From positions 7,661,390 through 7,725,389 of the forward strand of contig CM038911.1 in the NCBI GenBank assembly GCA_021904315.1: a stretch of 64,000 nucleotides of DNA. The letters are read 5' to 3'. Positions 49,211 to 63,300 of this stretch are shown here, piece by piece. The notes under the pieces are model-generated. The model did not search any database and was not told where the DNA came from. It saw only the letters and a program-made list of their open reading frames with translations. Numbering within the stretch: position 1 is the first letter of the stretch; each line of letters begins with the position of its first letter. Source of the stretch: Sphagnum magellanicum. Its lineage: Eukaryota > Streptophyta > Sphagnopsida > Sphagnales > Sphagnaceae. A program made the position numbers and the translations under genes.

Positions 49211-52200
49211 GATCAAAAAATAATTATAAATTTATCAATATGTGAATTTCAAAAAAAATTCAACAATTTAAGTCACATGTCTCCCAAATTGTTTGGAAGA
49301 TCTATTTCCCATGGAATTGGTCCATTCCAAACTTACATTCATTAAACCACCCCACCCAAAAAATTGCATTCATTGGTTTAGGTCATGTGATGCATTTATG
49401 ATCCATGTATCACAAATTGTGGATTATGATTACAATGTTGCTTGAACTTAAATAATATAAGGTCCATTTTTGAATTCATTAAATCATTTTATTTTATTTT
49501 TTGCAATGTTAAATTTGATTACTTTCCATGTTTGATCATAATATCAATATTATATAGACCTAAGTCTCAAACATATCCCTTATGAAAACTATAATGTGAC
49601 ATTAGAAAATGAACATCTTAATATGCCACCACCTACCTTCACATAGTTAATCTCTTAAGTTGAATTCACACCAAAGTGAAGAAATAAACTTTTAAAAAAA
49701 GTAACCTTAACTATATATATCATTCACCCAAAAAATGAGTTGGCAAATGACATTGTGTCATTGGGTTTAAAGAAGGGGTAAATGCTTTGAAATCTCTTGT
49801 CCAAGTAGGAGTAAATATTTTCAATCTTTCTAAACTTGGTTTCAAATTAAGGTGGAATAATGAAGTCAGTTTGAACACTTGATTTCAAAAGATTGAAATG
49901 TCTTCTAGGTGTCATCTAAAGATAAATATCTCTTAATATTTTTCTTAACCATTCATGATTTAGGTGTCATCTAACTCTTTTGAACCTTTGTTTTCAACTA
50001 TTCAATGTAAGGTTAATTAATTCTATTGCATTATTTTTATCTATCCCCTTGTGTGAACAAAATGCAAGGGTTAGTTTATTCTTTAAATATTAATCATTTT
50101 AACCCTTAAATGAAAAAGAAATACCCTTTTTATCCCTTGCTATGAATCAAGATTAAAAGATCATGGATTGGGAAAGCACAAAGGTTTTCCAAACCATGAA
50201 CCTTGAACTTTCAACCTCATGATAAACAATCATCGTTTTTAATCCTTATCTTTGTAAGGAAAATCTTCACCAATGTCCAATAATATCCTTACCTTTGTCG
50301 TATTAGAGAACATATATGCACGTGTGTGTTGAGTAAAATTTCTCAAGTCTTTTCTTCAAGCAAGGACTACACATTCACTAGGGTCCACTACATTTTAACA
50401 TTATAATTAGCTTCATTTTGAAGTTGGGAAATAAATAATTGTCAAGCTCACCTATGTAAAATACCTAGTAAGTTGAAATTAGCTTTAAAGACTAAGTACT
50501 TTGGCCTCAAAGTTCTAAAAGTAGGTAAGGGAGGACAAATGATTTGATACTCGGCTTATTCAAAGATCTACTCCATTGTTATACATTATTATCAATTTTG
50601 ATCACATGTAATTTTGATTTACTATACTCTTAAATCATTATGTTAAAAGTAAAAGGTATTTGGAAACTAGATTGTCCATAAGATTATTTATAGGGACAAT
50701 GTTTTTTATGACTTCCCAAGTTCAAAGACCTAAGTGATAAATTTAAGCACATGTTTTTTTATTAAAAAATTTAATTTCCACACATCGAATAACTATACTT
50801 GTTAAGTGAAAAAAGAAATTCCAAATGATCAAATATAACCAATGGGGACTTTTTCATCTCAATCACTAGAAATGAAATTATCTTGCAAAATTATGTATAT
50901 CGATTTACAAAATCAAAAATCTTCAATGAACAACATTTATTTTTTACCCAAAATTTAATTACATGTTGGTGAATCCTAAATGCAAGTTTTTATGTCATTT
51001 CATAACATGAAATGCATTTTAATAGACTTTTTGAAGGCCCCAAATGCACCAAATTTCTAAAGTCCATTTTTGGCATGAGAATGAAAATATATTTTATTTA
51101 TCTAATGAAAAAGTGATGTCTAGCTATATGTGCCATTTATAACTTAGTTTTCCCAGATTAACTACTTCACTCCTTTCCTAATAAGTATCTCATTCATTTT
51201 TCCTATCCACCGACATGGATATGAAAAAGCAAATTAACATGGGCCTTTTCATGTCCACATCATGTACATCAAAACAATTTAATAACCTCTTTTAAATCTA
51301 TCTACTTACCATTTTCCATCTACACATGATGAAAGATCTTACATAAATAGTGATGAACTATTGGGAACCATATGGGACCATACCAAGAATCAAAATAAAA
51401 CCAAAAATGATGGGAGGATTTTGGAACCTTGCCCTTTCAGCAAAGGGATTACCCTCATCTAAATACAAATAAAACTATAGTTGTTTGTCGGGTTGTTTGC
51501 ACGTTATTCGTACCTACCCCTTCCAAAAGTAACCACTTCATTCCGTTTTCCTACCCACCAACAGGAATATGAAAAGGCAAATTAACATGTGGTTTTTCAT
51601 GTCCAGTATTGTATATATTAAAATATTCAAAATGTGATGGAAATATAAAGTCACAAGATTATTGAAAAATATCAAGAAATCTTTGATTTAAAAAGCATAA
51701 TATTATTTGCTTATAATGTTTAGGCTTTTGCAACCTTTACAAAACCTTGTTTGGACTATGAGATAAAATGCTTGCAATGTTTAAGTTTCAATATAACATC
51801 TACATAAAATATTGTTTCTTCCAAGATGAAATGTTTATAGTGTCTAAGTCTTTTACACTTTTGGTAAAGTTTTATTCTTGTAAAACATAACTGAATAAAA
51901 TTTTTCCCAAGACACAAAACCAGAATAATTGGTTCAATATTTGTAATATGGTCACCAAATGTAAGGCCAAATTGAAATTACAAAACTACTCAACTCTTTT
52001 GGTCTCTACTAAATAGGTTTAGTGGGCAATGGGAACATTTCCTTACTTTCTTCTCTATCACTTCTTGCAAACATCAATTCCACATGATAATATTAAATTA
52101 TTATTTTTTTGAAAAGTTTATATAACTAAATTATTCCAACAATTTTGTTTGCAAACATCCTAGAGTTTCTTTCCTAACTAGTAAAACGTTAATGAGATTT

Positions 52201-53139
52201 AAGGGGAGTCCACATGCTTTTATACTCTCAAATTATGGTGATTCTACTATTGAAAGGTTACAAACTTTATTCAGTAAACTTGGCAATGCTAACCAACATG
52301 ATGGTTCGTACTCTATGTTGAATGTGTCAATGATTCTTCCAAGGGTCATTGATCCAAAGGCCTTACTATACTAAGTTGTTATTCAAAGTTTTCTAAATCG
52401 AAAAGCCATTGAGAATGTCTTAATTCAAAATTTCAATTATTTTTCCTTTTAATAACCTCTTTTGCAAGGATCTCATCTAATTTTAAACTAAAAGGAAAAC
52501 ATTCCAATAGGTCAAAGCATGGTCAAATAAACAAAAAAATATTTGTACAAATTAATTTTCATTTTTACCTTCTATTTTGCATGTGAAAGCAATAAAGTAA
52601 CATCAAAATGGATGAAATTATAAATTTAAAAACCCTTAATCCTCATTACATCTATAGAATCTTCCTTCAAAACATTTTTAAAAAAAGGTTTCAAAGTAAA
52701 CAAAATGTATCCATGTTTATTGGGTGGTAAGTTCATGGTTGGGGAACCTTCAACAAAAAGTACTTAATGAAATGTACTTATATAAGGTCAAGGTATAAAG
52801 ATCATTGTATTTTTTGAAAAAACCATCAAAAAAATATTTACTTTCTATTTATGTACTTTACAAAACTCTACACTAAAGAAAGGTGTGAATGAAATAATAG
52901 GAGTTGTTAGCAACATTTGAACAATTTAAAAATAAACTAGATTATATACGGAACAACACTTCTTTTACAATGTTTCATAGTGTTTTTTAAGCACGAAAAA
53001 CATTGGTTATGAATTTCAAATGTGCTATAAGATATTTTATATCCATTGGTTTATTTTTTAATGTATCCAAAGTTTTTAATTAATATATATTAAAAGGGCT
53101 TGTCACAAAATACAACACACAAATCTAGTTTGAGATCGG
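49211..53139. other. AT-rich intergenic DNA
   Basis: About 3.9 kb with no recognised gene, RNA or well-bounded element. Short open frames (for example 52192-52374) lack family features. Confidence 0.45.
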
Positions 53140-53507
53140 CATAATCCAATCTTAGCCACAATTTTTATAACGAATGTTAGTAAAGAGATGGGCTGGTAAT
53201 TAGCCAGAATTGCCATATCTCCTTTCTCAATGAACTTGGGCAATTTCTCCTGAGCCCAGAACTTCCTTTACAAAACAAAGGATGTCCTCTGTCCTCTGCT
53301 ATCTTCAGCCAAAAACTCTTGAATTTTTTCTGCAGAGATGCCATCTAAGTACTCAAGGGCCTTTCCTTTTGGAAGTCCACTGAACTTCCTCCCAAACCTC
53401 CTGCAGTTGGATCTCCTGCGTGAGTCTTGCTTTCTGGACTTCTGAGCATGGTGCTCAGACATTCTGGACCTGCTTGTTTTCTCTGTATATGGATCCATAC
53501 TGTACAA
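53140..53507 (-). pseudogene. LINE (non-LTR) reverse transcriptase fragment
   Basis: The minus strand gives LPKGKALEYLDGISAEKIQEF, a decayed form of the KALGPDGIPAEF block that precedes the RT core in plant LINEs. In the same frame past one stop it continues with LPKFIEKGDMAILANYQPISLL and KIVAKI (the GD..NYRPISLL block). It then becomes unrecognisable. Only the first RT blocks are present; endonuclease and catalytic parts are missing. Confidence 0.75.
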
Positions 53508-54319
53508 CTTTAAGAAGAGTGTGAATGTAGTATACAGATGCCTTTCCCCTCGCTCTTTTATAAGTTTTTAAACTATCCCTGCCACTGGTCCATCATCTTT
53601 TCTTTTGAAAATTATGCACATGTTTTGTGCTTAAAGATTGATTGTCGAACCCCTTTTGCTCAAAATAATAGTAGTAATTTCAACAGTTTCTACTGAATGT
53701 TAGTTGTGAAGATGGCATTCAATGTTGGACTTGTCAGGAACCCCATTTCCTTGGGTATTTTGTAGTTTAAAGAGTAACTGCCAAACATCTGTAGCAAGTA
53801 CAATAATTGGCTGTTTCAAAAACTGTAAAGAAATAGTACAACTTTGATTTGATTCAAGTTCAGTTTTGAGTACAAAAGCTACTTTCAATTTTGCAAAAGC
53901 AGTCATGTGCACCAAAATCACACTAGGCCTAGCACATATTTTTCTCCAAATTGGTAGAGTCACTGACATTGCACTAAGGCATATGTATCTCTTTGGCACA
54001 ACCCTTCAAACATCAAACCAACATACCCATGCATACTCTACTACACACTCCACCCAAAAACTATTTTCAGCCTTTAAGTGTTGGTCATAGAAAGTCTGGG
54101 CCAAATTATACAATCAATTGACTCACTTCACAACCAAGGGAGGGCCAACCAACCCCAGTCAGAACCACCACAATTACAAGCCTTAGGGAGTTGATAAATT
54201 TCTTACCATCCCTGGCAAAGACTGACCTAGTAGAGGTTTTATTTACATACAACTAGTCTCTAGTTATTATGATAAGATATTAGATGAAATTTGAATCAAT
54301 ATCATCCATAAGATATCAT
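53508..54319. other. Intergenic DNA
   Basis: Nothing recognised. The first part may still be LINE-derived, since the preceding minus-strand frame is open there. Confidence 0.35.
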
Positions 54320-55375
54320 GTTACGATGAATATGGTGCCCACTGTAGCTGAAAATGTAGATGAAACTCACCACATAGATAAAAATCATATTGGTCTCCAA
54401 ACGGAACAAAAATTATAATAATAATGAGAGAAAGAACCATTATGATGAAGCTAGATCATGCACATGAAGTTGATGACATGGATGAAACATGACAACGAGG
54501 ATGAACTTGATTTGTGATGAATTGGACCATGTGAATCAGATTTGTTGCATCAATGAAATGGGATAATATGTATGGAACTGATGAATTGTATAACATTTAC
54601 AATGAACATGAATGAAATCTTTCAGATGCATGAAATTCATAACACCAATGAATTAATTGACCACATGGATGAAACGACAACATGTGAATGGGCTTTATGA
54701 CACAAATAAACCTAACCACATAAATTGAATTGGATTGTTATGGGTGAGTGAACTCATCAAATTGATGAATGTGGAACACCTAGTTGAAATTGACAACATA
54801 GATGAATTAATGACATAGGAGAAACATTTTAACAATGTGGACAATTCTAACAAAGCATAACACATGGATGAGATTTGTTGACATGGGCTTTTTGTTCATG
54901 TATAAAATTATCCACATAGATGCAATATAGATAAAACTTGAATACTGGAGGAAATGGAGTTCAATGGATGTTATCAGCAATGCAAATGGCATTCAAGCAT
55001 ATGGGCTTAAGTAATTTTTATGCACATCCACTTTTGTGTGGCCAATTAAACTAATGTGATTATTTCATCCATGTCATTGATTTTCATTAAAATTCTCAAA
55101 TACCCCAATTTAGTCCTCAATGGTTGATTTTGTTCACCTCATGTTTTAGTTCATTCATGGACATAATTTCATCTAAATTCAATTTACATCATCTATTCAC
55201 CCATGGTGTCAAATTTCATCTAATTAGTCATTCCAAGTGCGTTTGTGTGATCAATTTCATTGCATCATTGAATTTCCATATATTTGTCATGAATTTTATT
55301 CATGAACATAGTTTCATCCATGTCAATATTTTCATCCAAAATTTTGGTTCCATTGATGTTGGATTTCATTTAAGT
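54320..55375. repeat. GATGAA-rich tract facing a TTCATC-rich tract
   Basis: 54320-54960 repeats GATGAA, CAATGAA, ACAACATG and similar motifs irregularly. 55060-55375 repeats their complements (TTTCATC, CATCCATGTCA, GATTTCATT). The two halves could pair as an imperfect foldback of degenerate short repeats. Confidence 0.55.
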
Positions 55376-55401
55376 CTGCCCCAATTTGCATCTTTGCCAT
55401 A

Positions 55402-55670
55402 GGGTGCAATGAAGCAAGGGCACAGTGAAACAAGGGAGTAGCAAAACTATGGTGTAGTAAAGCAAGGAGCAATAATGCAAGGGTGTAGCAAAGTAAGGCG
55501 TAGTGAAAAAGGGAACATTGAAACAAGGAATAACAAAGCAAGGGAGTAATGAAAAAGGGAGCAACAAAGAAAGGAGTAACAAAGCAAATGAGCAACAAAG
55601 AAAGGAGTAACAAAGCAAATGAGCAACAAAGGGAATAACAAAACAAGAGAACAGTGAAGCAAGGGAACAC
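55402..55670 (+). repeat. Purine-rich minisatellite (15-16 bp units)
   Basis: Irregular reiteration of units like GAGCAACAAAGAAAGG and AGTAACAAAGCAAAT. A 31-bp higher-order unit is exactly repeated at 55559 and 55590 and begins again at 55621. The opposite strand gives open frames rich in Phe, Leu, Cys and Tyr that are artefacts of the repeat. Confidence 0.85.
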
Positions 55671-58600
55671 AAATTTTTTTTGAAAAACATAGTAGTGCCA
55701 AGCAAAAGCTTGGCCCCATTTATATACAAGAGTGTGAAATAAAAGCTTCAGGATGTTTTCAAATAATGGCACTGCCTAAAGCCTAAACCTAAAGCCTAAC
55801 TAAACACTAGCATTATTTTTTTATACCCTTTCAAGTTTTCATATTCTTCTAAGTTTTCATTTTCAAGCCGGTTCTCACCCCTATGAGAACACTAATCAAG
55901 TTTTCATAACTCATATCACCATTGACGATACTCATATGTTTTCACCTTGAAAACCAACCTAAAACTTGTTAAGGTTCTCACAAAAAATGAGAACCAATGT
56001 TGTTGGTAGATCTTAACAATTTCGTAATTCAAGATTCAGCTAGGAAGGGTCAAAATACAATTTCAAAAAACATTAGCTAGGTAAATGCACATAGGCTTCA
56101 AAACATCCAAGTGTGAGTAAAGGTACACAGGTTTTGTAAAACTATCAATTAGGGGTAAAGGTAAATCACCAAAATTTACCCATATGATATGGACAAAGGT
56201 AAATAATTAACAACATTTGCATTCAAAATACACCTAGGAAATTTTAGTGTAAAAGATAAGGCAAATTGAATATGTGTATAGAATGCGTCAAAAAATGGCA
56301 CATTGGCAAACAAGGCTACACATTTAATTGTGCAATTGGCATTGAAAACATGGGCACATGGCCTTTGAAGGAAAAGTTTAACAAAAATAAAAAGAAAAGA
56401 AAAAAAGGACAAAACCATTCAACACCTCCAGTAATAGATCTAAAACATTTTTATAATAGCAGACTAGTGTGGCCTATGTTGCTAGCCCAAGTGTGAACAT
56501 GATTACGTAATTGTTTCAAGTGTGAATAATACCCTAATGATAGAGACCAATTGCAAAAATAATTAATTAATTTTAAGTAGATTTCCAATGATGAAAATTA
56601 CTCAAAATTCAATATCTCCCTGACCTTAGGTCTAACAATTATAATTCACCTTTATGAAATCCCACTCATCAAAGGCTTTCCACGAATACCAAAAGCTAGC
56701 CCCAATTTCACTATTTTTTTTAGTTTTGATTTTGTTGAATTCCATTTGACAAAATTGTTGAATTTGCAATAATTCCTGTAGCATATCTCTACACATTGTG
56801 AAGCCCCTTCAGGGCACACCCTTTGTCTTCTAACACTACCAAGAGTATAGCAGGGGTACTAGCATTTGGGAGATCTCAATGCAACAATCAAAACAAGTAA
56901 CTTGTTGCCCATTTACCCAAGGGAGAAGTCGAAACTAAAACTTGCATTTGAATAATGGATTTAAAACTTCTTCTATGCATGTATGCATTTCTATGAGACC
57001 CCTTTAAATGCCCATGCCATCGTATACATAGATGTCACCTGCATTTTGATTCAAGATTGAATCAAAATTTTATTTGAAAATCTTGCATTGATGTGTAGTC
57101 TCTTCCCTAAGGGCAAAGCCAATAACTGAATTGCATTCCTTAATACATAAATGGTAGTAAATTTTAAAGAGGTTCCAAGATTCCAAATAGTTTTGTTAAT
57201 AAAATTAATTAATGAAATGATATGCAAATTGTAGATAACTAGTTATTTGTTTAGTGGTCACAACTAATGTTGGCTAATTTTTGGTTTCAACAAGAAGTGT
57301 TAGGTTTGGGTTTTTAATTTTTTGGGTTTTGGGTTAATGGAATATTTTCAAAAATTAAAACTTGTTGGTTTTAGGGCTCAGTCAAATTTTCTTATCCAAC
57401 AATTTTAAAGTTTGATGGCTCCAACCTTTATAGGAACCTCAAGTTTTGGGTTTACATTAGGTTTGGTTCCAAATTGTTTCCTGTCCACACACCATTCATC
57501 CCACATGGTGCATGCTCTTTCACTCTCACCCCTTCCTGTCCGCAAAGGTTGGCCAACCCTCGAGACATGTGACATCACAATGTGTGCATACAACTTGAGT
57601 GCATCCTACAAACTAACTTATGTTATAACTAGCTGTTGAAACTTTGCAGCCACCTTGTTCAAAAAAGTATAGATGATTTGAGTCCATAAGTGACACAGCA
57701 AAATCACCAAAAACAAAATCAGAAAGAAAGGGGGTCTGGAAAAAAAGCATCCCCAGGTGGCAAGACAACACATCACACTCGGCTAAACCATGTCTAGTAA
57801 ACATCAACAAATTCTTATTGTGAGAAAGTCTTCGAACTGCAAAGAGAAATGGTCAAAAATAGACACGCATATGTCACATAAGTGTAAGATGTTCGCGAAA
57901 GAGGTTCCCCACCCATGCCACCCCCACACCCGCCCACATGGCTTGAGCTCTGTCTGGCACTCTTTCCAGTTTGTTCTTTGCACCTTTACATGATTCTACA
58001 GCAAAGCATGCTACAGGGTTCTTCATGTTCTGAAGAAAAAACATCATTTACTATGTTCTGCATGTTCTGCTACAACAGGCTAAATTTGAACCTAGCACTC
58101 TCCTACTAGAGAGAAAGTAAAGTATCAACCAGAAGCGATTCTAAAAGGGGCAGACCTTTTTTTTAATTTAACATATGCATCAGACCAAAATAGTGAAATC
58201 CTGCAACGATACCCACGTTTTCAACATTGTCAACAACTTGTCTTCCCACATGCAGCCAACACGTTCACAAAAGGTTGACTCCAAAGACGAAATGGTAATA
58301 AACATGCCAATGCACAATAGGCAAGAGGAACATAACGGAAGACATTAAACTGACAAAGGGTCTTAAATGCAGCCAGCACCAAAAGTACAGCTGCGATTTT
58401 TTCCCTCAGTCTTTCCTTTGCCCCATCATTTTTGTTTCTGGTGATGTCTTAGACATGTTTTGTGATATCAGGTCCATGTTATGTTTCTCTCATAACCTAC
58501 CATGTTTTACACTCCTAAACTCGTAATGTGCCAAGTACCATGTTTTGTAACCCCCTCAAGACTACTAACAAGTCCAAAATGAGCATAACATGGACCCAAA

Positions 58601-58751
58601 ACATGTCTAGAGATGGAAAGACTAGAAATGAGAGGACAAAGGGCAGATGAGGGGAAAAAATTGCAGTGGTACTTTTGGTACTGGCTGCATTTAAGATCCT
58701 TGGCCAGTTCAATGTCTTCTGGAACAGTAGTAACACACTGTGAAAATCTGC
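55671..58751. other. Intergenic DNA with an old repeat copy
   Basis: No gene is supported. 56440-56920 resembles 23220-23770 in the same orientation at low identity. 57400-58500 has more balanced composition, but its short frames lack any domain I recognise. Confidence 0.4.
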
Positions 58752-59007
58752 CATACAAGTCCAAATGGGTCATACATTATAATCAGGCTCACTTTACACT
58801 AGGAGTCAAGGCCAATGTTCCTTCAACTCAAATCAACCATACAAGTCCAAATGGGTCATACATTAGAATCAGGCCCACTTTACACTAGGACTCAAGGCCA
58901 ATGTTCCTTCAACTCAAATCAACCATACAAGTCCAAATGGGTTATACATTAGAATCAGGCCCACTTTACACTAGGAATCAAGGCCAATGTTCCTTCAACT
59001 CAAATCA
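58752..59007 (+). repeat. 86-bp tandem repeat, three copies
   Basis: Units start at 58752, 58838 and 58924 with CATACAAGTCCAAATGGGT and end with CCTTCAACTCAAATCA. They differ by only a few substitutions. Degenerate fragments (GGCCAATGTTCC, TTTACACCAGGAGT) continue to about 59220, suggesting an older, larger array. Confidence 0.95.
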
Positions 59008-60382
59008 CGCATCCCTATTGATGCAAAAGTTGAAATCAGCCCCATTGGCTTTACACCAGGAGTTAAGCTGAAATAGAAAACATCTCTTCAATATGCCCCA
59101 AGTTACTAATAAATGCTGAACTTTATGGCCTTGTATTGACCTGAAATCTAAAAGAAGGATAGCATTGAATTTGGGAAGTCAATTTGCAACACTTGAGGCC
59201 AATGTTCCAGCCTTTATTAATATAATCCTGACGTCAATGTTCTAGCATTTGTTAGTAACTCGGGGCCAACAATCAGCCAAAACTGCTCAAAGTTGGCCTC
59301 AAGTTTTTCCAGCCCCGACTCCTAGAGTAAACCGGGCGTCAACTTCACACCAATTTTACACTCTTTTAATATTCTTTCAACTTCCTTGTGATTGGTGGTG
59401 AGCCTCAGAGTTCTTCTTTGGCCATGTGTGAGAGCTGTGGATTGCGGAGGGATCTCCCTAATTTGTTGAAAAAAACAGATCCTATTGATATTGAATGAAA
59501 GGAAGGGTGTTTCATTGTTTATTCATATACAAATTGTAGATAAGATTTATTATGTATTATTCTCAGGACTAGAAAGCCAGCTTAGAGAAAACTTTGAGCA
59601 ATTTTTTTTTAAATTCTTAAATAGTAAAGTTAATAGAACTTCCAATAGAATTTCACCAACAAACTCAAAAATGCACACCACACTACCAACATGCCTAAAA
59701 AAGAAGCATCCAGGCAATTAAGACTGAAGCATCCAGGAAATTAAGAACCAAGTATCCCAGAAATTAAGAACCAAACATCCAGTAAATGCATGATCAAGAA
59801 AATATGAACAATATCCTTTTAGTGCATGGAAATATGATCTCCTCGACTTAATGGTTTGTCGGAGCTTGCACGGTTGGCTGGAGAGGGCAGTTCCCAGTGC
59901 CCACCAGTGTTTTATTTAAGGATTTTTGGAAGTGGCCTAAGTGGCTACTGTTTGCTAGAGCTAGCAACCTAGGTGGCTACAATCACAAGCATGGCCATCT
60001 TTTGACTAGCTACACAAAAAAGTTAATAATTTTTTTTTTAAAAGGCTACTTTCTCTTTGGAGGTTTGGTGTATTTGGCTATTGTAGGATATATTGTGTAT
60101 GTAAATAGTGGCTAATTCAGTTTTGACAAAGTCTGAATTTAGGCTATAGTAGAAAAACATTTGGAGCCATTTGGCAAGTGTTGGAGAATTGCAATCACAA
60201 ACTTAATTAAAAAATAAATTGACAAATCATGTCAAGGAGTTGAACCCTTCTCTTGGAAGACACTACACCTAGTGGCAACACATGATCTTAAACTACAAGT
60301 CACACATTAGTTCAATCATACAAATAATAAAATGGGAGTGTACAATGAGAAATTTACCCAAAAGCATTGAAGCTAGAACACA
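59008..60382. other. Intergenic DNA left of the hAT remnant
   Basis: Apart from the 23-bp repeat and degenerate remnants of the 86-bp repeat, nothing is recognised. It may contain the 3' end of the hAT element, but I could not place its terminal inverted repeat. Confidence 0.35.
59703..59795 (+). repeat. 23-bp tandem repeat, four copies
   Basis: Units start at 59703, 59726, 59749 and 59772 with consensus GAAGCATCCAGGAAATTAAG plus ACC. Divergence increases to the right. Confidence 0.88.
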
Positions 60383-63300
60383 TCACTCCATAAGACCCCT
60401 ACTAGCTTTCTCCTCAATCCAAGTTGTGATGGCATTATCGTAAGGAAAGGTATCACCAGTATAAAAAGGTTGTGCAAACATTTGAACCACCATATCCAAA
60501 TGTTCACACAAACAATTTCGTAATGTTGTCTTCGTGAAGGTTAAGGTTGAAAAAGTTCTCTCATCTTCCACAAAGCCCATAATTTAAACCACAACTAATT
60601 CTACCACTTTCATAAACTCAAAAAGTTGGGCACACAATAAAACATTATTAAAATAATAAACTTATCCTTGGGTGGTACCATTAAGAACATCACACCCAAA
60701 ATTTATTTGACCCATTCAACTTTAGAACATGGGACTCACATAAAGAAAGCTTTTCATTTCAAATTATTTATCAAAAGGTTACCCAAATCATGTAGAATTC
60801 AAAACTTTAATTAAATTTACAAAAAAATGTGTTTTGATGTGAAAAATGAATGCATAAACAAAAAGTTTTAAGAATGTCAGACAAAAGATTTTTGTGATCA
60901 AGAACACAAAAAGAATCTACTTTTTGGGAATTTTTATTTGATACTAATTTTTGAAAATACTTCAAATGTCAATCTACTTGATGTCTTTTATATATAATTG
61001 ATTGAATTAATTTCAATTTAGTTATGAATTTTTAATCAAAATCATGAAGCCCCAAAGAACCATTAATGTCAATAACATAAATGATAACTATTTTCATCTT
61101 TTGTTGTTTTAATGACTAGTTTGGATCATTCCCTTATGCATGTACTAAATAAACAAGAAAAAATATCTAATGTGTAAGTGTAAGGACATTTTTTTTAAAA
61201 AAATTAAAAATTGGGTCAAAAATGGGTTAAGGATGGTTCAGGAATCAAAATGTTAATGCATATTATAGGTTTTTGGGTGTTCATTATTTTTCACAAATGT
61301 GTGCATAGGTGGGGAACACATAGCCCACCTAGTCCAATCAAATAAACCAATGTATAAGAAGATGGAATTTAATTTCTTAAATTAGGTCCAACTTTCTTAC
61401 AATTTTGGCAAGGTGGTTCCTAGTGGTACCACCCAAAGAAAAGTTTGCCAAGAAAGCTTTTTCCAAAGTCTAGACACCAGATTCAAATTCATTGGCTAGC
61501 CAATAATGCATTGAACATTAAACATCATTGTAATTTTGAAGAAAAATATTGCAAGTCCAAAATAATCACATCAAGTAATGTTGGGATCTAGGTTTAGGTG
61601 GATCCAAGCTTTTTAGGTTGACGATAAAACCCTTTCAAGATAGCCATATGAATAAAGAAAGTCATTTCACATGAGGATTTTTGCCAATACTATAAATAAA
61701 CAACACCCAAAGCATCCATGACATCATGTGTAGTAAACCACTTCTCAAGTTCATCATTAAACATAGTTATAGCTTCAAAACATTATCTTTGCATCTGATT
61801 GATGGTTTGTTGGAAGATAACAAAAGTAACGTGCACATAAATTAATGTTTCAAGACACCAATCATGCATCATGATAGAAATGCCAACAATTCACAAACTC
61901 GAGTTCTCAAAACCAATATTTAAATCATGTGCCCATTCAAGCACCACGATGTCTGATGTGCCATTCAATAAGTTACAATAGCCATTGAACACATCATGCA
62001 TGTAAATAGTCTAGGGGTCATTGTACCAACAATAGAAATCTATTTGGGACAACTTCATTACAACAACAAAATCACAGATAAAACATTGCCAAGACTAGGA
62101 GAATTTAATCAAGTCATTGAACCCTTCCAGAATGGGCATAATACAAGAAATCCCCATCATTACTTCCAAATCACAAAGCAACTCCAAATTATGGGCAACT
62201 TGAATATTACTACCAATATCTTGATCATTTTTAAAACCAAGGCATAATACTCAAACATAACCCTTTTAGTTGGGAGTAACATAAAAATCTAATAGGTTTT
62301 GATGTTTTTCAAAATTTGTTCATCCTTTGTTTCCACATTATTAGCCAAATCAACAAATTCTTAGGTTCTCTTTGGACTATGAGAGAAGTATGCATACCAA
62401 CTTTACAACACATCTTCAATCTTTCTCACAATGCCCATTTTAAAAAAAGTTTAGACTACGAGATTAGTGTTGTGGCTTATACAATGCACACTAATAATGA
62501 ATGGTGCATTATCCTCTTTCAATTGAACTATCACACCTATTCTAATGCCTGAAAACACATTCACCCCATTAGCTCCAAATGTAATTAACTTAAATGCAAT
62601 TATTTCTTGACACATATCACCAAACAACTCCATGGTTATCACAACCCTAGCCTTGGGCTCGCAACCAAGGCAAAGGGTTGGTAAGGGTGCGGGCCAAGAC
62701 TAAGCCTAGGAGTCGCATTCTCACGCCCCCGGGAGTGCAAAAGAATGTGAGGGAAAGAACCTTCACACTCCAAAGTGAACTCCCATATTGGGAGTTGGAG
62801 TCCCTGTGGACTCCCGAATGTTCAAAGAGCGATGGCAAGGATAAAAAATCAATGGCTCAAAAAGTTTTTTATACCATTGAAAAGATATTGAAACTTAGAT
62901 ATTTAAAATGGGCTCGCATGACCCATTTGGATATCTGAAACACAAGTTATGGCCAAAAGAAGGGCCATGAATCAAATTAACACTTTGACTTTTGACCACT
63001 AAAAGTTGGGAATCAACCTGATTTCCTTGCGTGCAAGTGGTGTGTGACATACTATTGCAAAGTTATCGACAAGGGCTACAACTTTGTTTTAGACTTCATC
63101 TCAATCGAAGGTCTGCACACAAAATTATGGGGCCCCAAAGTCACAGGAGAACCAACTTTGGTAATTTTAGGACTCCCACTTTGGAGTCTTGGGACAAAAA
63201 GCCATTTGGATGTGGGCCTCGTGGAGAGGCACAAAGTATACTATAAGGGGGAAGGTGTTGGCTTCCCCCAAGTCTGGGCCGTGATGGGTCTTGTGAGTCC

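Noticed and set aside
55332-55772. Overlapping Phe/Leu/Cys-rich minus-strand proteins of 90-146 residues
   Set aside because: They are translations of the purine-rich minisatellite in three frames and have no fixed frame.
58752-59007. CRISPR-like array
   Set aside because: The repeats are directly adjacent 86-bp units without unique spacers in a eukaryotic genome.
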